Positions 8,629 to 16,607 of a DNA stretch of 49,693 nt are shown here, one piece after another (within the stretch, counting starts at the first letter, position 1; the number at the start of each line of letters is the position of its first letter). The stretch is from Balneolaceae bacterium. Its GTDB lineage: Bacteria > Bacteroidota > Rhodothermia > Balneolales > Balneolaceae. The notes beneath the pieces were generated by a model. The model had not been told where the DNA came from. It was given only the letters and a program-made list of their open reading frames with translations, and did no database searches. The DNA is taken from NCBI GenBank assembly GCA_003561515.1, contig PWWL01000210.1, forward strand, positions 1 through 49,693, written 5' to 3'. The position numbers and the translations under genes were made by a program.

Positions 8629-9171
8629 TTAAACTACAGAAGTTGTAAACTTATTTTTAAGCTGATTTAATTGAAACCTGGCTGAACCGTCGATTTTGAC
8701 ATCTGCGATTTGAACAGTTAACCCGCCAATCAGATCTTCGTTTTGTGTAATGCTCATCGAAACATTTTTCCCTGTCACAGACTCAAGTTCCTTGAGTAAG
8801 CTGCTTTGCTGATCATCAGCAAGCTCGAATGCAGTGGTAACATCAATCTCTAGAATGTTGTGGTGTTGGTTGTAGAGATCGATAAAACCCTGGCAAATTC
8901 CGGCCAGCAAGTATTCCCTGCCTTTCTCCGATAAAATGCCGATAAGATTGCCGGTAAGCTTTTGAATCTTGCCGCCAAAAATCTCATCAAGCGCCGCTCT
9001 TTTCATTTCATGCTTAACTATCGGGCTCCTGAGAAAGAGTCTCAAATCTGATGAGGATAGAATAGTATTCCTTATCAGATCGATGTCTTTTTTAATTTGC
9101 TCTATAGCTTTTTGCTCAACGGCAGAAATGAAGAGAGCATTAGCATAACGACGTGCAGCTTTTGAGACCAT
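8629..9171 (-). CDS. atpH: F-type ATP synthase subunit delta (OSCP)
   Basis: 180 residues. Delta links the peripheral b stalk to the top of the alpha3beta3 head. The N-terminal six-helix domain begins VSKAARRYANALFISAVEQKAIEQI, matching the delta consensus (ARRYA-x-ALF), and the C-terminal half contains the typical VTTAFELADDQQSSLLKELESVTGK and DLIGGLTVQIADVKIDGSARFQLNQLK region (GG-x-x-(V/I)-x-I-x-D-x-x-(I/V)-D-x-S signature). Length is normal. It sits between atpF (3 nt gap) and atpA (15 nt gap) in the canonical gene order. Confidence 0.97.
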   Translation of the reverse strand: MVSKAARRYANALFISAVEQKAIEQIKKDIDLIRNTILSSSDLRLFLRSPIVKHEMKRAALDEIFGGKIQKLTGNLIGILSEKGREYLLAGICQGFIDLYNQHHNILEIDVTTAFELADDQQSSLLKELESVTGKNVSMSITQNEDLIGGLTVQIADVKIDGSARFQLNQLKNKFTTSVV

Positions 9172-9174
9172 GGG

Positions 9175-9684
9175 TTAGTTTTGCTTTGAGAGATCTTTAA
9201 TAAAAGAATCAACCAGCTTCTTGTTCTTTTCCTGATCCAATTCTGCATTCATGATGATTCCGGCAGCATTAATAGCCAGGTCTGCAACTTCATTCCTGAG
9301 TTCTGTAAGCGCCTGTTTTTTCTCCTGCTCGATGGTAGAGCGAGCATCACTTAGAAGCTTGGCAGCCTCTTTTTTAGCGTGTTCGATTTTTTCTGAGCGG
9401 AGAACCTCAGCATCTTCCAGAGCTTCCTTTCGGATTTTTTGAGCCTGGATTTCCGCATCTTTTAGGGCTTTTTCATTATCCCGGGAAATTTCCTCGGCTT
9501 TTGCGAGGGCTTTTTCAGCGGCTGCGAGTGAATCTTTGATGCGTCCCTCACGCTCATTTAGAGCCTTCATGATGGGCGGCACAGCGAATTTGCCCATCAG
9601 AAACAGGAACACTAACATAGAAATCAGCACCCAAATCGCGTACCCGGTACTGAATGAAAAAAGACCGTTTGCAAAATAGATCAT
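9175..9684 (-). CDS. atpF: F-type ATP synthase subunit b
   Basis: 169 residues. One N-terminal transmembrane helix (about residues 8-32, FSFSTGYAIWVLISMLVFLFLMGKFAVPPI) is followed by a long charged helix rich in A, E, K and Q (LAAAEKALAKAEEISRDNEKALKDAEIQAQKIRKEALEDAEVLR), the peripheral stator stalk that dimerises and holds delta. Only one b gene is present here, so the stator should be a b2 homodimer rather than a b/b' pair. Canonical position between atpE and atpH, with 13- and 3-nt gaps. Confidence 0.97.
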   Translation of the reverse strand: MIYFANGLFSFSTGYAIWVLISMLVFLFLMGKFAVPPIMKALNEREGRIKDSLAAAEKALAKAEEISRDNEKALKDAEIQAQKIRKEALEDAEVLRSEKIEHAKKEAAKLLSDARSTIEQEKKQALTELRNEVADLAINAAGIIMNAELDQEKNKKLVDSFIKDLSKQN

Positions 9685-9697
9685 GTTTGCAGCGATG

Positions 9698-9925
9698 TTA
9701 GACTGTAATGTTTAATGCTAAAAGCACGCACACGATAGCTGCGAAAAGAGCCACACCCTCAATGAAGGCAGCAGTAAGAATCATAGCTCCACGAATGTCG
9801 CCGGCTGCTTCTGGCTGTCTTGCGATACTTTCAACAGCGCTTTTACCAATCCATCCGATTCCGAATGCAGCAGCTAGTGCCACAATTCCTGCTCCGAATC
9901 CCGCTGCTAAGAATGCCATTTCCAT
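9698..9925 (-). CDS. atpE: F-type ATP synthase subunit c
   Basis: 75 residues: two transmembrane helices joined by the polar loop RQPE (residues 36-39, part of SIARQPEAAGD). The ion-carrying carboxylate is Glu56 in TAAFIEGVALF. The residue after it is Gly rather than Ser/Thr, and helix 1 lacks the Gln/Ser ligands typical of sodium-translocating rings, which favours proton coupling (inference from known Na+ signatures). The first helix contains the GxGxG-type packing glycines (GFGAGIVALAAAFGIGWIG). Between atpB and atpF. Confidence 0.98.
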   Translation of the reverse strand: MEMAFLAAGFGAGIVALAAAFGIGWIGKSAVESIARQPEAAGDIRGAMILTAAFIEGVALFAAIVCVLLALNITV

Positions 9926-9960
9926 ATTTTTTACCTTTTTGTTTTTTTGATTTAATGGTT

Positions 9961-11010
9961 TCAGACCTCTACTTCTGTTGCCGAGGCAACCAAAGTTTCG
10001 TGGTCTTCATGATGATGTTCTTCAACAGCCATACCGATAAATACGGCTGAGAGAAGAGTGAAAATATAAGCTTGTAGTAGGGCAATAAAGCCTTTCAGAA
10101 TATAGAGAAGCGAAGTAAGCGCTACCCACACAATACTGCTGCTTGCCCCTATGGCCAGACCGAAAATGTCGGTAAAGATAAAAATGAGCCCGAGGATACA
10201 GATAATCAGAATTTTACCTGAGAGCATATTTGCAAAAAGACGTATGGCCAGTGCGAAAGGCTTGGTAAAAAGTCCCAAAATCTCAACCGGAGTCAGGATT
10301 AGCCACATTGCCGGATGAACTCCGGGAAAAGCGAATACGTGCCTCCAGTGGTCCCTCGTTCCGTTAAATTGTGTTACAAAAAACGTAATGAATGCTAGTA
10401 TGGCCGTAGATGTAATGTTGGCCGTCGGTGATATACCCCATGGGAAAAGCCCAAAAAGGTTCATAAACGATATCACCATAAACACGGAGAAAAGGTAGGG
10501 AACAAACTTCTCGTACTTGTTGGAAGGGATAAACTCTTTTGCAATTTGGTCTCTAATAAAAACGAAAAATACTTCAAAGAGATTTTGAGCTATACCTTTC
10601 GGCTCGGTTTCGGAACCATCTCCACGCCTGTACTTTGAGCTCGCCATAAATGTAATCAGAAGCACCAGGAGAATACCGATCCAGACGAAGACAAGATGTG
10701 AGGTAATCGACATGTCGAGTGATACAGGACTGCCATCAGCTCTTACGAGTGCACCATCAACAACCTGAAACTCACCGGAGTCTACCGCGGAATTTGTACT
10801 GCCGTAAAAATACCAGCTGCCATCCACGAGCAAGATTCTTGGAAGATATATCTTTATGTTCAGAACCTCGACGTAGTCGTGCATTACTACTTTCCCCATT
10901 ACATCGACAAGGGGCTCCTCACTCTCTGATGAATTTGCAACAAGCAATCCCGGGGCTAAAATCAATAAAAATAGAATAGTTACAACAGCTCGACGCACTA
11001 TTTGGGTCAT
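9961..11010 (-). CDS. atpB: F-type ATP synthase subunit a with exported N-terminal extension
   Basis: 349 residues, about 80 longer than the E. coli subunit. Residues 1-25 look like a cleavable signal or first membrane segment (RRAVVTILFLLILAPGLLVA), followed by about 75 polar residues predicted outside the inner membrane (VVMHDYVEVLNIKIYLPRILLVDGSWYFYGS), then the usual membrane domain. The essential arginine that faces the c-ring carboxylate is R257 in PFALAIRLFANMLSGKILI. The C-terminus is histidine- and acid-rich (MAVEEHHHEDHE). Such extended a subunits are known in Bacteroidota-like lineages. The gene lies between the atpI-like gene and atpE. Confidence 0.97.
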   Translation of the reverse strand: MTQIVRRAVVTILFLLILAPGLLVANSSESEEPLVDVMGKVVMHDYVEVLNIKIYLPRILLVDGSWYFYGSTNSAVDSGEFQVVDGALVRADGSPVSLDMSITSHLVFVWIGILLVLLITFMASSKYRRGDGSETEPKGIAQNLFEVFFVFIRDQIAKEFIPSNKYEKFVPYLFSVFMVISFMNLFGLFPWGISPTANITSTAILAFITFFVTQFNGTRDHWRHVFAFPGVHPAMWLILTPVEILGLFTKPFALAIRLFANMLSGKILIICILGLIFIFTDIFGLAIGASSSIVWVALTSLLYILKGFIALLQAYIFTLLSAVFIGMAVEEHHHEDHETLVASATEVEV

Positions 11011-11024
11011 TACATCAGCGTGGT

Positions 11025-11405
11025 TTAACCGGTTTGGTCAGTTATTTTTTTGTTTAATAAAATCGTGTCGGTCACAGAATGGAAAATATAAGAAATAAAG
11101 AAACTAACAGTAAAGCTTAATTGGTCAAATTTTTCCATTGTGATAAGAAGGAAAAACAGGCCTAAAACTATGAGAAACCGAATGAGGAGTCCTGCCAAAA
11201 AATATTTTAAAAAAAGTTGCTCATGTATCCTGCTGGTGACGAGCGACATGCCATAATGAAGGATTACGGCAAGCAGTCCCAGAAAATAACCCGCGAACCA
11301 GCCCATCATATAGTCGTGTGGAAATAGCAGACCCACAGCGAGAAAAACTAACCCAAATAGTGTCAGAATGCGTATGATTTTTTTTTCTGACTGAAGCAAC
11401 ACCAT
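11025..11405 (-). CDS. AtpI-like four-helix membrane protein of the ATP synthase operon
   Basis: 126 residues from the ATG at 11405, which overlaps the atpZ stop by one base (TGATG); the track used a GTG one codon earlier. Four hydrophobic stretches are visible (ILTLFGLVFLAVGLLF, WFAGYFLGLLAVILHYGMSLV, YFLAGLLIRFLIVLGLFFLLI, TVSFFISYIFHSVTDTILL). Size, topology and position just before atpB match AtpI/Atp1-type proteins, which help assemble the c-ring in other bacteria. Sequence similarity to classical AtpI is weak by eye, so the name is given from context more than from motif. No catalytic residues seen. Confidence 0.65.
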   Translation of the reverse strand: MVLLQSEKKIIRILTLFGLVFLAVGLLFPHDYMMGWFAGYFLGLLAVILHYGMSLVTSRIHEQLFLKYFLAGLLIRFLIVLGLFFLLITMEKFDQLSFTVSFFISYIFHSVTDTILLNKKITDQTG

Positions 11406-11620
11406 CACTCTTTTTTATCAATTTTTCTGACTACCCTAAATATGACGAAAAAGAATAAAACTATACCGGTGAACACTCCGGCCAGGGTGATCCAGGGCAG
11501 GGTGTCGAATTTTCTATCGAGCCAATAGCCGATCAGGATCGGCCCGCCGGCCGACACAGCTATTTCCGTACCTAAAGTGAGGTATTCGAGATAGGCCTTT
11601 AAACGGGGATCATCGAACAA
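11405..11620 (-). CDS. atpZ: AtpZ/AtpI family small membrane protein
   Basis: 71 residues with two transmembrane helices: YLTLGTEIAVSAGGPILIGYWLD and LPWITLAGVFTGIVLFFFVIFRVV. The pattern G-x-x-(I/L)-G-x-x-L-D-(K/R)-x-(F/L) between them (LIGYWLDRKFDTLPW) is the hallmark of the AtpZ/AtpI family that precedes atp operons and is thought to aid Fo assembly or Mg2+ supply. It starts 5 nt after the bactofilin gene stop and overlaps the next gene, so it belongs to the same transcript. Confidence 0.85.
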   Translation of the reverse strand: MFDDPRLKAYLEYLTLGTEIAVSAGGPILIGYWLDRKFDTLPWITLAGVFTGIVLFFFVIFRVVRKIDKKE

Positions 11621-11625
11621 TATCC

Positions 11626-12051
11626 TTATGCCTTTATTTCGGCTTTCTTCTCAGCTTTAGCAATCGTTTTAGAAGCCATTTTTTCTTCTTCTCCCATATT
11701 GCAGGCTCCATTAATTTGGGCACCTTCTTCAACTATCAACGTTTTGGTGAAGATATCACCATTTACGATGGCTGTTTGCCTCAGATTTAGTTTGCCCGTT
11801 ACCCGAATGGTTCCCTCAATTGTACCGGCAATGTCAGCATCGGCAACTTTGGCATCACCGTGCAATTTACCTGATGATGTTATTATCAGCTTCCCTTTCG
11901 AAACGATTTCGCCGTCAATTTGTCCGGCAATTCGAATATCGTTCTGAGAGTTTATGGTTCCTTTCAGCTTTGTTCCTTCGCTGATCATGTTAAGAGCGGG
12001 TGACTGTGATGATCCGTTCACTTTTCTTTTATCTTTGTTATTGTTAAACAT
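11626..12051 (-). CDS. Bactofilin (polymer-forming cytoskeletal protein)
   Basis: 141 residues. The core (about 25-115) is a run of short beta-strands with the bactofilin rhythm: GTKLKGTINSQNDIRIAGQIDGEIVSKGKLIITSSGKLHGDAKVADADIAGTIEGTIRVTGKLNLR. Bactofilins polymerise without nucleotide into filaments that anchor cell-shape enzymes. The tails are disordered and charged: a polar start (NNNKDKRKVNGSSQ) and a Lys/Ala/Glu-rich end (KTIAKAEKKAEIKA). The gene directly follows an intact M23 endopeptidase gene (15-nt gap), the same pairing seen with H. pylori ccmA/csd1 and in other shape loci, which suggests local cell-wall trimming. Confidence 0.93.
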   Translation of the reverse strand: MFNNNKDKRKVNGSSQSPALNMISEGTKLKGTINSQNDIRIAGQIDGEIVSKGKLIITSSGKLHGDAKVADADIAGTIEGTIRVTGKLNLRQTAIVNGDIFTKTLIVEEGAQINGACNMGEEEKMASKTIAKAEKKAEIKA

Positions 12052-12066
12052 ATTACATTTGAAACT

Positions 12067-12912
12067 TCAGTTGATTAAATACATAATTGGATTTTGCGGC
12101 ACTCCATTTTTCCAAATTTCAAGATGCAGATGTGAACCAGAACTCATCACTCCGCTGTCGCCTATCACGCCAAGAATATCGCCCCTCAAGACGATATCTC
12201 CTTGTTGTTTAGAAAGCCGGGCACCATGTTTATAAACGCTCATAATGCCGCCGGCATGTTGTACGTATATAACATATCCGTAATTAATAGTCCAATTCTC
12301 ATCTACAACGGTACCATCGGCCAGTGCTCTGAACTCGGTACCGGGCCTGGCCGCAATATCAATGCCATAATGCCCCTGCTCAGCAGAATATCCCTGAGAC
12401 AAAGTTCCTTGAAGCGGCATATTCGCAGGGAAATCGGGTGCACTTCCAATTCTGCCGGAGAGAATGATTTCATTTTGAGACATCATCTCATAAGCACTCA
12501 TTCCCTGAAATGCCCTCACATTTCCATTGACCGGCTCCTGATCCGGAAGTTGAGTGTAGCTGACCGAAAATACAGTATCGGGTGTAGTCTTTAGAACTTC
12601 CCTGAGATCGGTAAGCTGAATATCGCGCGCTATAAGCGAATCCTGTAAGGCATTCACTCGATCTGTGATCTCAAGAACATTCCGCCTTAGTGATTCATCC
12701 TGCTGATGCTGATAAAGCGAACCCAGCGGAGTAGCAAAAAACATGACAATCGTTATAGTCACCGAAATAACAACAACCAAAAGTGCCATTTTGATGATGT
12801 CAAGTGCCCGAAGCTTGAAAGAGCTAGAGCCATCCGGATCCTGTTCGTCGATTACAACAACTGTGACATCGCCATCCCGCTCTGAAAATATTTTTTTTAT
12901 AAAATCCCACAT
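12067..12912 (-). CDS. Membrane-anchored M23 (LytM) peptidoglycan endopeptidase
   Basis: 281 residues. A cytoplasmic N-terminus of about 38 residues is followed by one transmembrane helix (about 39-60, IIKMALLVVVISVTITIVMFF), a short coiled-coil (NVLEITDRVNALQDSLIARDIQLTDL), and a C-terminal M23 domain. The zinc motif is complete: H181-x3-D185 in GHYGIDIA and H261-x-H263 in SHLHLEIW, with a further His in YKHG. It should therefore cleave peptide cross-links, unlike the degenerate LytM activators. Partnered with the bactofilin gene 15 nt downstream; the cytoplasmic tail is a plausible filament contact (inference). Confidence 0.92.
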   Translation of the reverse strand: MWDFIKKIFSERDGDVTVVVIDEQDPDGSSSFKLRALDIIKMALLVVVISVTITIVMFFATPLGSLYQHQQDESLRRNVLEITDRVNALQDSLIARDIQLTDLREVLKTTPDTVFSVSYTQLPDQEPVNGNVRAFQGMSAYEMMSQNEIILSGRIGSAPDFPANMPLQGTLSQGYSAEQGHYGIDIAARPGTEFRALADGTVVDENWTINYGYVIYVQHAGGIMSVYKHGARLSKQQGDIVLRGDILGVIGDSGVMSSGSHLHLEIWKNGVPQNPIMYLIN

Positions 12913-12975
12913 AACTCAATCCGGTTGCTCCATATGTATATAAAGAGAGTTAAAGGGCTGAATCGTTACCAATTA

Positions 12976-14454
12976 TCAGGATACGGAGTAATTTGGTGCT
13001 TCCTTCGTAATTTGAACGGAATGCGGATGACTCTCCCTGTAGCTTGCGGCTGAGATCTGTACGAACTCTGCCTTTTTAAGTTCATCAATAGTTGCAGCTC
13101 CTACATACCCCATGGCCGCACGTAGCCCACCGGTCATCTGATGAACCACTTCACCAAGATATCCTTTATACGGCACGCGCCCTTCAATGCCCTCCGGCAC
13201 CAGCTTTAGGTCATCCTCAACATCCTGGAAGTATCGGTCTTTCGATCCTTTACTCATGGCGCCAAGGCTGCCCATACCCCGATACGATTTATACTTTCGG
13301 GATTCATAGATAATCGTTTCGCCAGGACTTTCATCCACGCCCGCAAACATTGAGCCCATCATTACGGCGTCTGCACCTCCGGCGATGGCCTTGGATATAT
13401 CACCGGTTTGTTTAATCCCACCATCTGCAATCAAACCGATTCCGTTTTTAGAGGTAAACTCTGAAATCTCCATGATTGCCGACAATTGAGGCACCCCAAC
13501 TCCGGTCACTACCCTGGTGGTGCAGATCGATCCGGGGCCAACTCCCACTTTAACTACATCAGCCCCGGCATTGACAAGCGCTTCGGCGGCGGCTCGTGTA
13601 GCGATGTTGCCGCCCACAACGTTGAGGTCACTGAATTTTGTCTTTATCTGTTTTACCATGTCAATCACACCAGCAGAGTGTCCATGCGCGGTATCTACGG
13701 TTACAATATCAACTCCCGATTCCACCAGTGCTTCAACACGATCCATAGTATCGGGTGTAACTCCCACGGCAGCCCCAACACGCAATCTGCCCATTTCATC
13801 TTTACAGGCGTTGGGGAAATTCATCTTTTTCTCAATATCCTTGAAGGTAATCAGCCCCACCAGTATCTGTTCACTATCAACTATTGGCAGTTTTTCTACT
13901 TTATACTGCTGAAGTATTTCTTCGGCTTCTTCCAAATTAGTATTGGCTTTTGCAGTAATAAGATTATCACTGGTCATAATAGAGCCGAGCTTTTTATCAA
14001 CATAGTGTTCGAAGCGCAGATCCCGGTTTGTAACAATGCCTACAAGTCGATTACCGCCTTCAACAATTGGAATACCGCCAATTTTATGTTTCTTCATAAG
14101 AGCCCTTGCGTCTTTTACAGTCGCATCGGGCGGCAGCGTAACAGGGTCTACAATCATGCCGCTCTCGCTCCTTTTTACGAGCCTTACCTGCTCAGCATGG
14201 TCTTCGATCGACATATTTTTGTGCAGCATGGCGATTCCGCCCTCCCGTGCCAGCGCAATTGCCATTTTGTATTCCGATACGGTATCCATGGCCGCACTGA
14301 AGATCGGCACATTCAATGTGATGGTGGGTGTTAGCCGAACCTTCGTTTCAACATCGCGTGGCAGAACGTGAGAGTGGTTTGGTACGAGTAAAACATCGTC
14401 GTAGGTTAACCCCTGCCGGGTTATCCTGGAGAAGGGAGAAGAGTTATTCATCAA
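12976..14454 (-). CDS. guaB: Inosine-5'-monophosphate dehydrogenase
   Basis: 492 residues. Oxidises IMP to XMP with NAD+, the first committed step to GMP. The TIM barrel starts [13 protein letters not shown]; two CBS domains are inserted at about residues 100-210 ([39 protein letters not shown], and a second copy); the catalytic loop [17 protein letters not shown] holds Cys311 and the monovalent-cation site; and the active-site flap contains [25 protein letters not shown]. The start codon MMNNSS has two adjacent ATGs. It is preceded at the expected distance by a TAnnTTTG promoter element. Only 63 nt separates it from the M23 gene, so it may lead the guaB-M23-bactofilin-atp transcript. Confidence 0.98.
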   Translation of the reverse strand: MMNNSSPFSRITRQGLTYDDVLLVPNHSHVLPRDVETKVRLTPTITLNVPIFSAAMDTVSEYKMAIALAREGGIAMLHKNMSIEDHAEQVRLVKRSESGMIVDPVTLPPDATVKDARALMKKHKIGGIPIVEGGNRLVGIVTNRDLRFEHYVDKKLGSIMTSDNLITAKANTNLEEAEEILQQYKVEKLPIVDSEQILVGLITFKDIEKKMNFPNACKDEMGRLRVGAAVGVTPDTMDRVEALVESGVDIVTVDTAHGHSAGVIDMVKQIKTKFSDLNVVGGNIATRAAAEALVNAGADVVKVGVGPGSICTTRVVTGVGVPQLSAIMEISEFTSKNGIGLIADGGIKQTGDISKAIAGGADAVMMGSMFAGVDESPGETIIYESRKYKSYRGMGSLGAMSKGSKDRYFQDVEDDLKLVPEGIEGRVPYKGYLGEVVHQMTGGLRAAMGYVGAATIDELKKAEFVQISAASYRESHPHSVQITKEAPNYSVS

Positions 14455-14480
14455 AAAAATTCGCTTCGTTTACGTTTTGA

Positions 14481-14488
14481 CAAAGATA
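14481..14488 (-). promoter_or_regulatory. Bacteroidota-type -7 element (TATCTTTG) upstream of guaB
   Basis: Minus strand TATCTTTG, matching TAnnTTTG, the -7 consensus of the Bacteroidota primary sigma factor, 26 nt before the guaB ATG. A clear -33 TTG is not seen at the usual distance. The same element occurs at a very similar distance before lysC and the M48 gene, which raises confidence. Confidence 0.6.
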
Positions 14489-14535
14489 ACAAATCATCGT
14501 GAACTTCTTCACCTCTAATCGGGATTAAAAAAATG

Positions 14536-14868
14536 CTAAAGGCGCTTCACTTTTAAGGCATCCACGGCTGTATCAAGCGTACAGACGCCATCTGTGTAGC
14601 TGCTCACCCAAAAGTCGATACTTTCGCGCCGGCGCTGAACGAGCGGACAGCTGGTGCAGTAGGTTCCGTGAAGCTCGTCGATGTATCCCTTTACGTCATC
14701 CTCAATAGCGAGCTTAAGTTCTGCCGGAAGCCTCCCCCACCCGAGCATCAGAAACATCTGCTCTATCTGGCGATATTCTGTTTCCGCCTTGTGGAAGATG
14801 GAGTAAAGTACCGGTTCGGTTTTGAGTGAGGCTGATTTGAGTGCCGAGTGTGCCATTGTGATTTCCAT
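14536..14868 (-). CDS. Uncharacterised 110-residue protein with CxxC
   Basis: 110 residues (106 if the second ATG at 14856, MAHSALKSASL, is used). No signal peptide or membrane helix. The middle is helical (PVLYSIFHKAETEYRQIEQMFLMLGWGRLPAELKLAIEDDVKGYIDEL) and is followed by a GTYCTSCPLVQRR patch with a CxxC pair, and a third Cys further on (DGVCTLDTAV). The cysteines could bind a metal or act in redox, but no family is recognised. It stands alone, with its own upstream palindrome at 14903-14922 that resembles a Crp/Fnr-type operator, which hints at oxygen, NO or other signal-dependent control. Coding statistics look normal and there is no competing ORF, so I judge it real. Confidence 0.65.
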   Translation of the reverse strand: MEITMAHSALKSASLKTEPVLYSIFHKAETEYRQIEQMFLMLGWGRLPAELKLAIEDDVKGYIDELHGTYCTSCPLVQRRRESIDFWVSSYTDGVCTLDTAVDALKVKRL

Positions 14869-14902
14869 TTGGTTGATGTTTAATCACAATGTAATGGCAG
14901 GT

Positions 14903-14922
14903 GGTGACAACATTTTGTCACC
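14903..14922. promoter_or_regulatory. Perfect 8-bp inverted repeat, candidate Crp/Fnr-family operator
   Basis: GGTGACAA-CATT-TTGTCACC. Both arms match exactly with a 4-bp centre. The half-site TGACA is of the kind used by Crp/Fnr superfamily regulators, and the centre lies about 45 nt before the first ATG and 57 nt before the second ATG of the minus-strand orphan gene, a distance that suits an activator site. It could also be read as a plus-strand hairpin followed by CCTTTTT, but there is no plus-strand gene to terminate. Confidence 0.5.
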
Positions 14923-15149
14923 CCTTTTTCTGATGGATGAAAAAAAACTTTCAAACCTATTCACCTGCCCTTACTTAACAACCTCGGGGCAGATCCAAAG
15001 AGATATCAAATTGAAACTCAAAAAGACTTTTGATCAATATTGAGTTCATTTTGAAGTGTCACCCATTTGAAGAGGCATTAGGGTTGATTTGTAGTGCTTT
15101 GATCTCTTAAAATTTTTCTTTGCTTGAGTCACCATCTATTGGTTCATCC

Positions 15150-15262
15150 CCCTGCGCACTCCGTTCGCTTTCCCCTTCAAAGGGGGACTTTATGTCGCTT
15201 TTTTCTTATATCGAACTCACGTTTGTATTTAGTTTTCTCACAACCACTCAAAGGGAGACTTC
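15150..15262. repeat. Two degenerate copies of a palindrome-cored intergenic repeat
   Basis: Copy one contains the perfect palindrome CCCCTTCAAAGGGG (15172-15185) followed by GACTTTA; copy two (15244-15261) reads CCACTCAAAGGGAGACTT. The shared string is CAAAGGG(G/A)GACTT, about 70 bp apart. On the minus strand copy one reads AGTCCCCCTTTGAAGGGG and is followed by a CAGGGGGATG-like end, a pattern I associate with short non-coding repeats scattered through Bacteroidota-type genomes. Whether it is mobile or a transcribed hairpin cannot be told from one locus. Confidence 0.5.
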
Positions 15263-15308
15263 TATCTTTTCCTAACCAGAGGGTCGGGTAATTAAACCAC
15301 TTTCAAAA

Positions 15309-16601
15309 TTAAAGCCCGGCCCTTTTAAAAATCTCATCCACTCTGCGTGTGTGATGATTCAGGTCGAAGGCGTCATCAATCTCGCCGGGAGTGAGATTCT
15401 CCTTGATTACGGAATCAGACTCAACCAGTTCCCTGAATGATCGTTTCTCCTCCCAAGCCTTCATGGCAAGTGGCTGAACCGTATCGTAGGCTTTTTCCCG
15501 GGAGAGACCCTTTTCGATCAGCATCAGCAGAAGCCGCTGAGAGAACACAAGTCCATGGGTTTTATCCATATTCTCTTTCATATTATCCGGATACACCATC
15601 AGTTTCTCCATGACCCCGGAAAATCGATGAAGCATGTAATCGAGTAGAATAGTGGCATCGGGCAGGATGATTCGCTCTACGGAAGAGTGAGAGATATCCC
15701 TCTCGTGCCAGAGCGGCATATTTTCGAAGGCTGAAATCATGTAACCGCGAAGAACCCTTGCACAACCGGTGATATTTTCCGAGCTGATCGGATTTCGCTT
15801 GTGTGGCATGGCCGAAGATCCCTTCTGCCCTTTTCTGAAAAATTCCTCGGCTTCACGCAGTTCGGTTCGTTGCAGGTGTCTGATTTCGACCGCAATCTTT
15901 TCGAGTGTACCGCCAATGAGAGCGAGCGCTGCCATGTAAAATGCGTGGCGGTCGCGCTGGAGAGTTTGAGTGGAAACCGGCGCTGCAGACAGGCCAAGAT
16001 ACTCACAGGTTAGCCGCTCCACTTCCGGCGGGATATGGGCAAATGTGCCAACCGCCCCCGACAACTTGCCAAACTCCACACCGGCAGCTGCCATTTCGAA
16101 TCTTTCAATATTACGCAGCATCTCTGCATACCAAAGCGCACATTTAAGCCCGAATGTAGTGGGCTCGGCATGAACACCGTGAGTGCGCCCCATCATCACC
16201 GTAAATTTGTGCTCGCGTGCTTTTTCTGCAACAGCGGCTGCGAATCTTTGAAGCCCTTCTCGCAGCAGATCGTTTGCCTGCTTTAGGCGGAAACCGTTGG
16301 CGGTATCAACAACATCGGTAGAGGTTAGCCCATAATGGACCCATTTTTTTTCATCACCAAGCGTTTCGGACACTGCCCTCGTAAAAGCTACAACATCGTG
16401 ACGAGTGTCATGTTCAATCTCTTTGATCCGCTTGATGTCGAATGAGGCCTTATCATAGAGTTGTTCAACATCTTCTGCGGGTATGACTCCGATCTCGCTC
16501 CAGGCACGGCATGCTGCAAGCTCTACATCGAGCCAGGACTGAAACTGATTTTGTTCAGTCCAGATCTCACTCATTTCCTTGCGTGAATATCTTTCTATCA
16601 T
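15309..16601 (-). CDS. purB: Adenylosuccinate lyase
   Basis: 430 residues. Cleaves SAICAR and adenylosuccinate, releasing fumarate, in purine synthesis. It starts [33 protein letters not shown], as in the short (about 430 aa) PurB class. The fumarase/aspartase superfamily signature loop is intact: [17 protein letters not shown], with the catalytic serine; conserved region one ([11 protein letters not shown]) and the histidine-bearing [16 protein letters not shown] are also present. It begins 6 nt past the end of the M48 gene on the same strand, so the two are co-transcribed. No unusual feature. Confidence 0.97.
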   Translation of the reverse strand: MIERYSRKEMSEIWTEQNQFQSWLDVELAACRAWSEIGVIPAEDVEQLYDKASFDIKRIKEIEHDTRHDVVAFTRAVSETLGDEKKWVHYGLTSTDVVDTANGFRLKQANDLLREGLQRFAAAVAEKAREHKFTVMMGRTHGVHAEPTTFGLKCALWYAEMLRNIERFEMAAAGVEFGKLSGAVGTFAHIPPEVERLTCEYLGLSAAPVSTQTLQRDRHAFYMAALALIGGTLEKIAVEIRHLQRTELREAEEFFRKGQKGSSAMPHKRNPISSENITGCARVLRGYMISAFENMPLWHERDISHSSVERIILPDATILLDYMLHRFSGVMEKLMVYPDNMKENMDKTHGLVFSQRLLLMLIEKGLSREKAYDTVQPLAMKAWEEKRSFRELVESDSVIKENLTPGEIDDAFDLNHHTRRVDEIFKRAGL

Positions 16602-16607
16602 TCGTTG

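Larger units (their letters stand above)
14869..15308. other. 440-bp intergenic region between orphan gene and purB
   Basis: No convincing gene. It contains the GGTGACAA/TTGTCACC palindrome near its left end and, in its right half, two degenerate copies of a palindrome-cored repeat (see separate entries). A 73-codon plus-strand ORF (14822-15043) overlaps the orphan gene's start and has no family resemblance, so it is not called. Confidence 0.7.

Noticed and set aside
13486-14334. 282-codon plus-strand ORF opposite guaB
   Set aside because: Complete shadow of guaB; the product is rich in His, Tyr and Asn, a typical antisense artefact.
14822-15043. 73-codon plus-strand ORF next to the orphan gene
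   Set aside because: It overlaps the 5' end of the opposite-strand gene, contains the palindromic operator and has no recognisable protein features.
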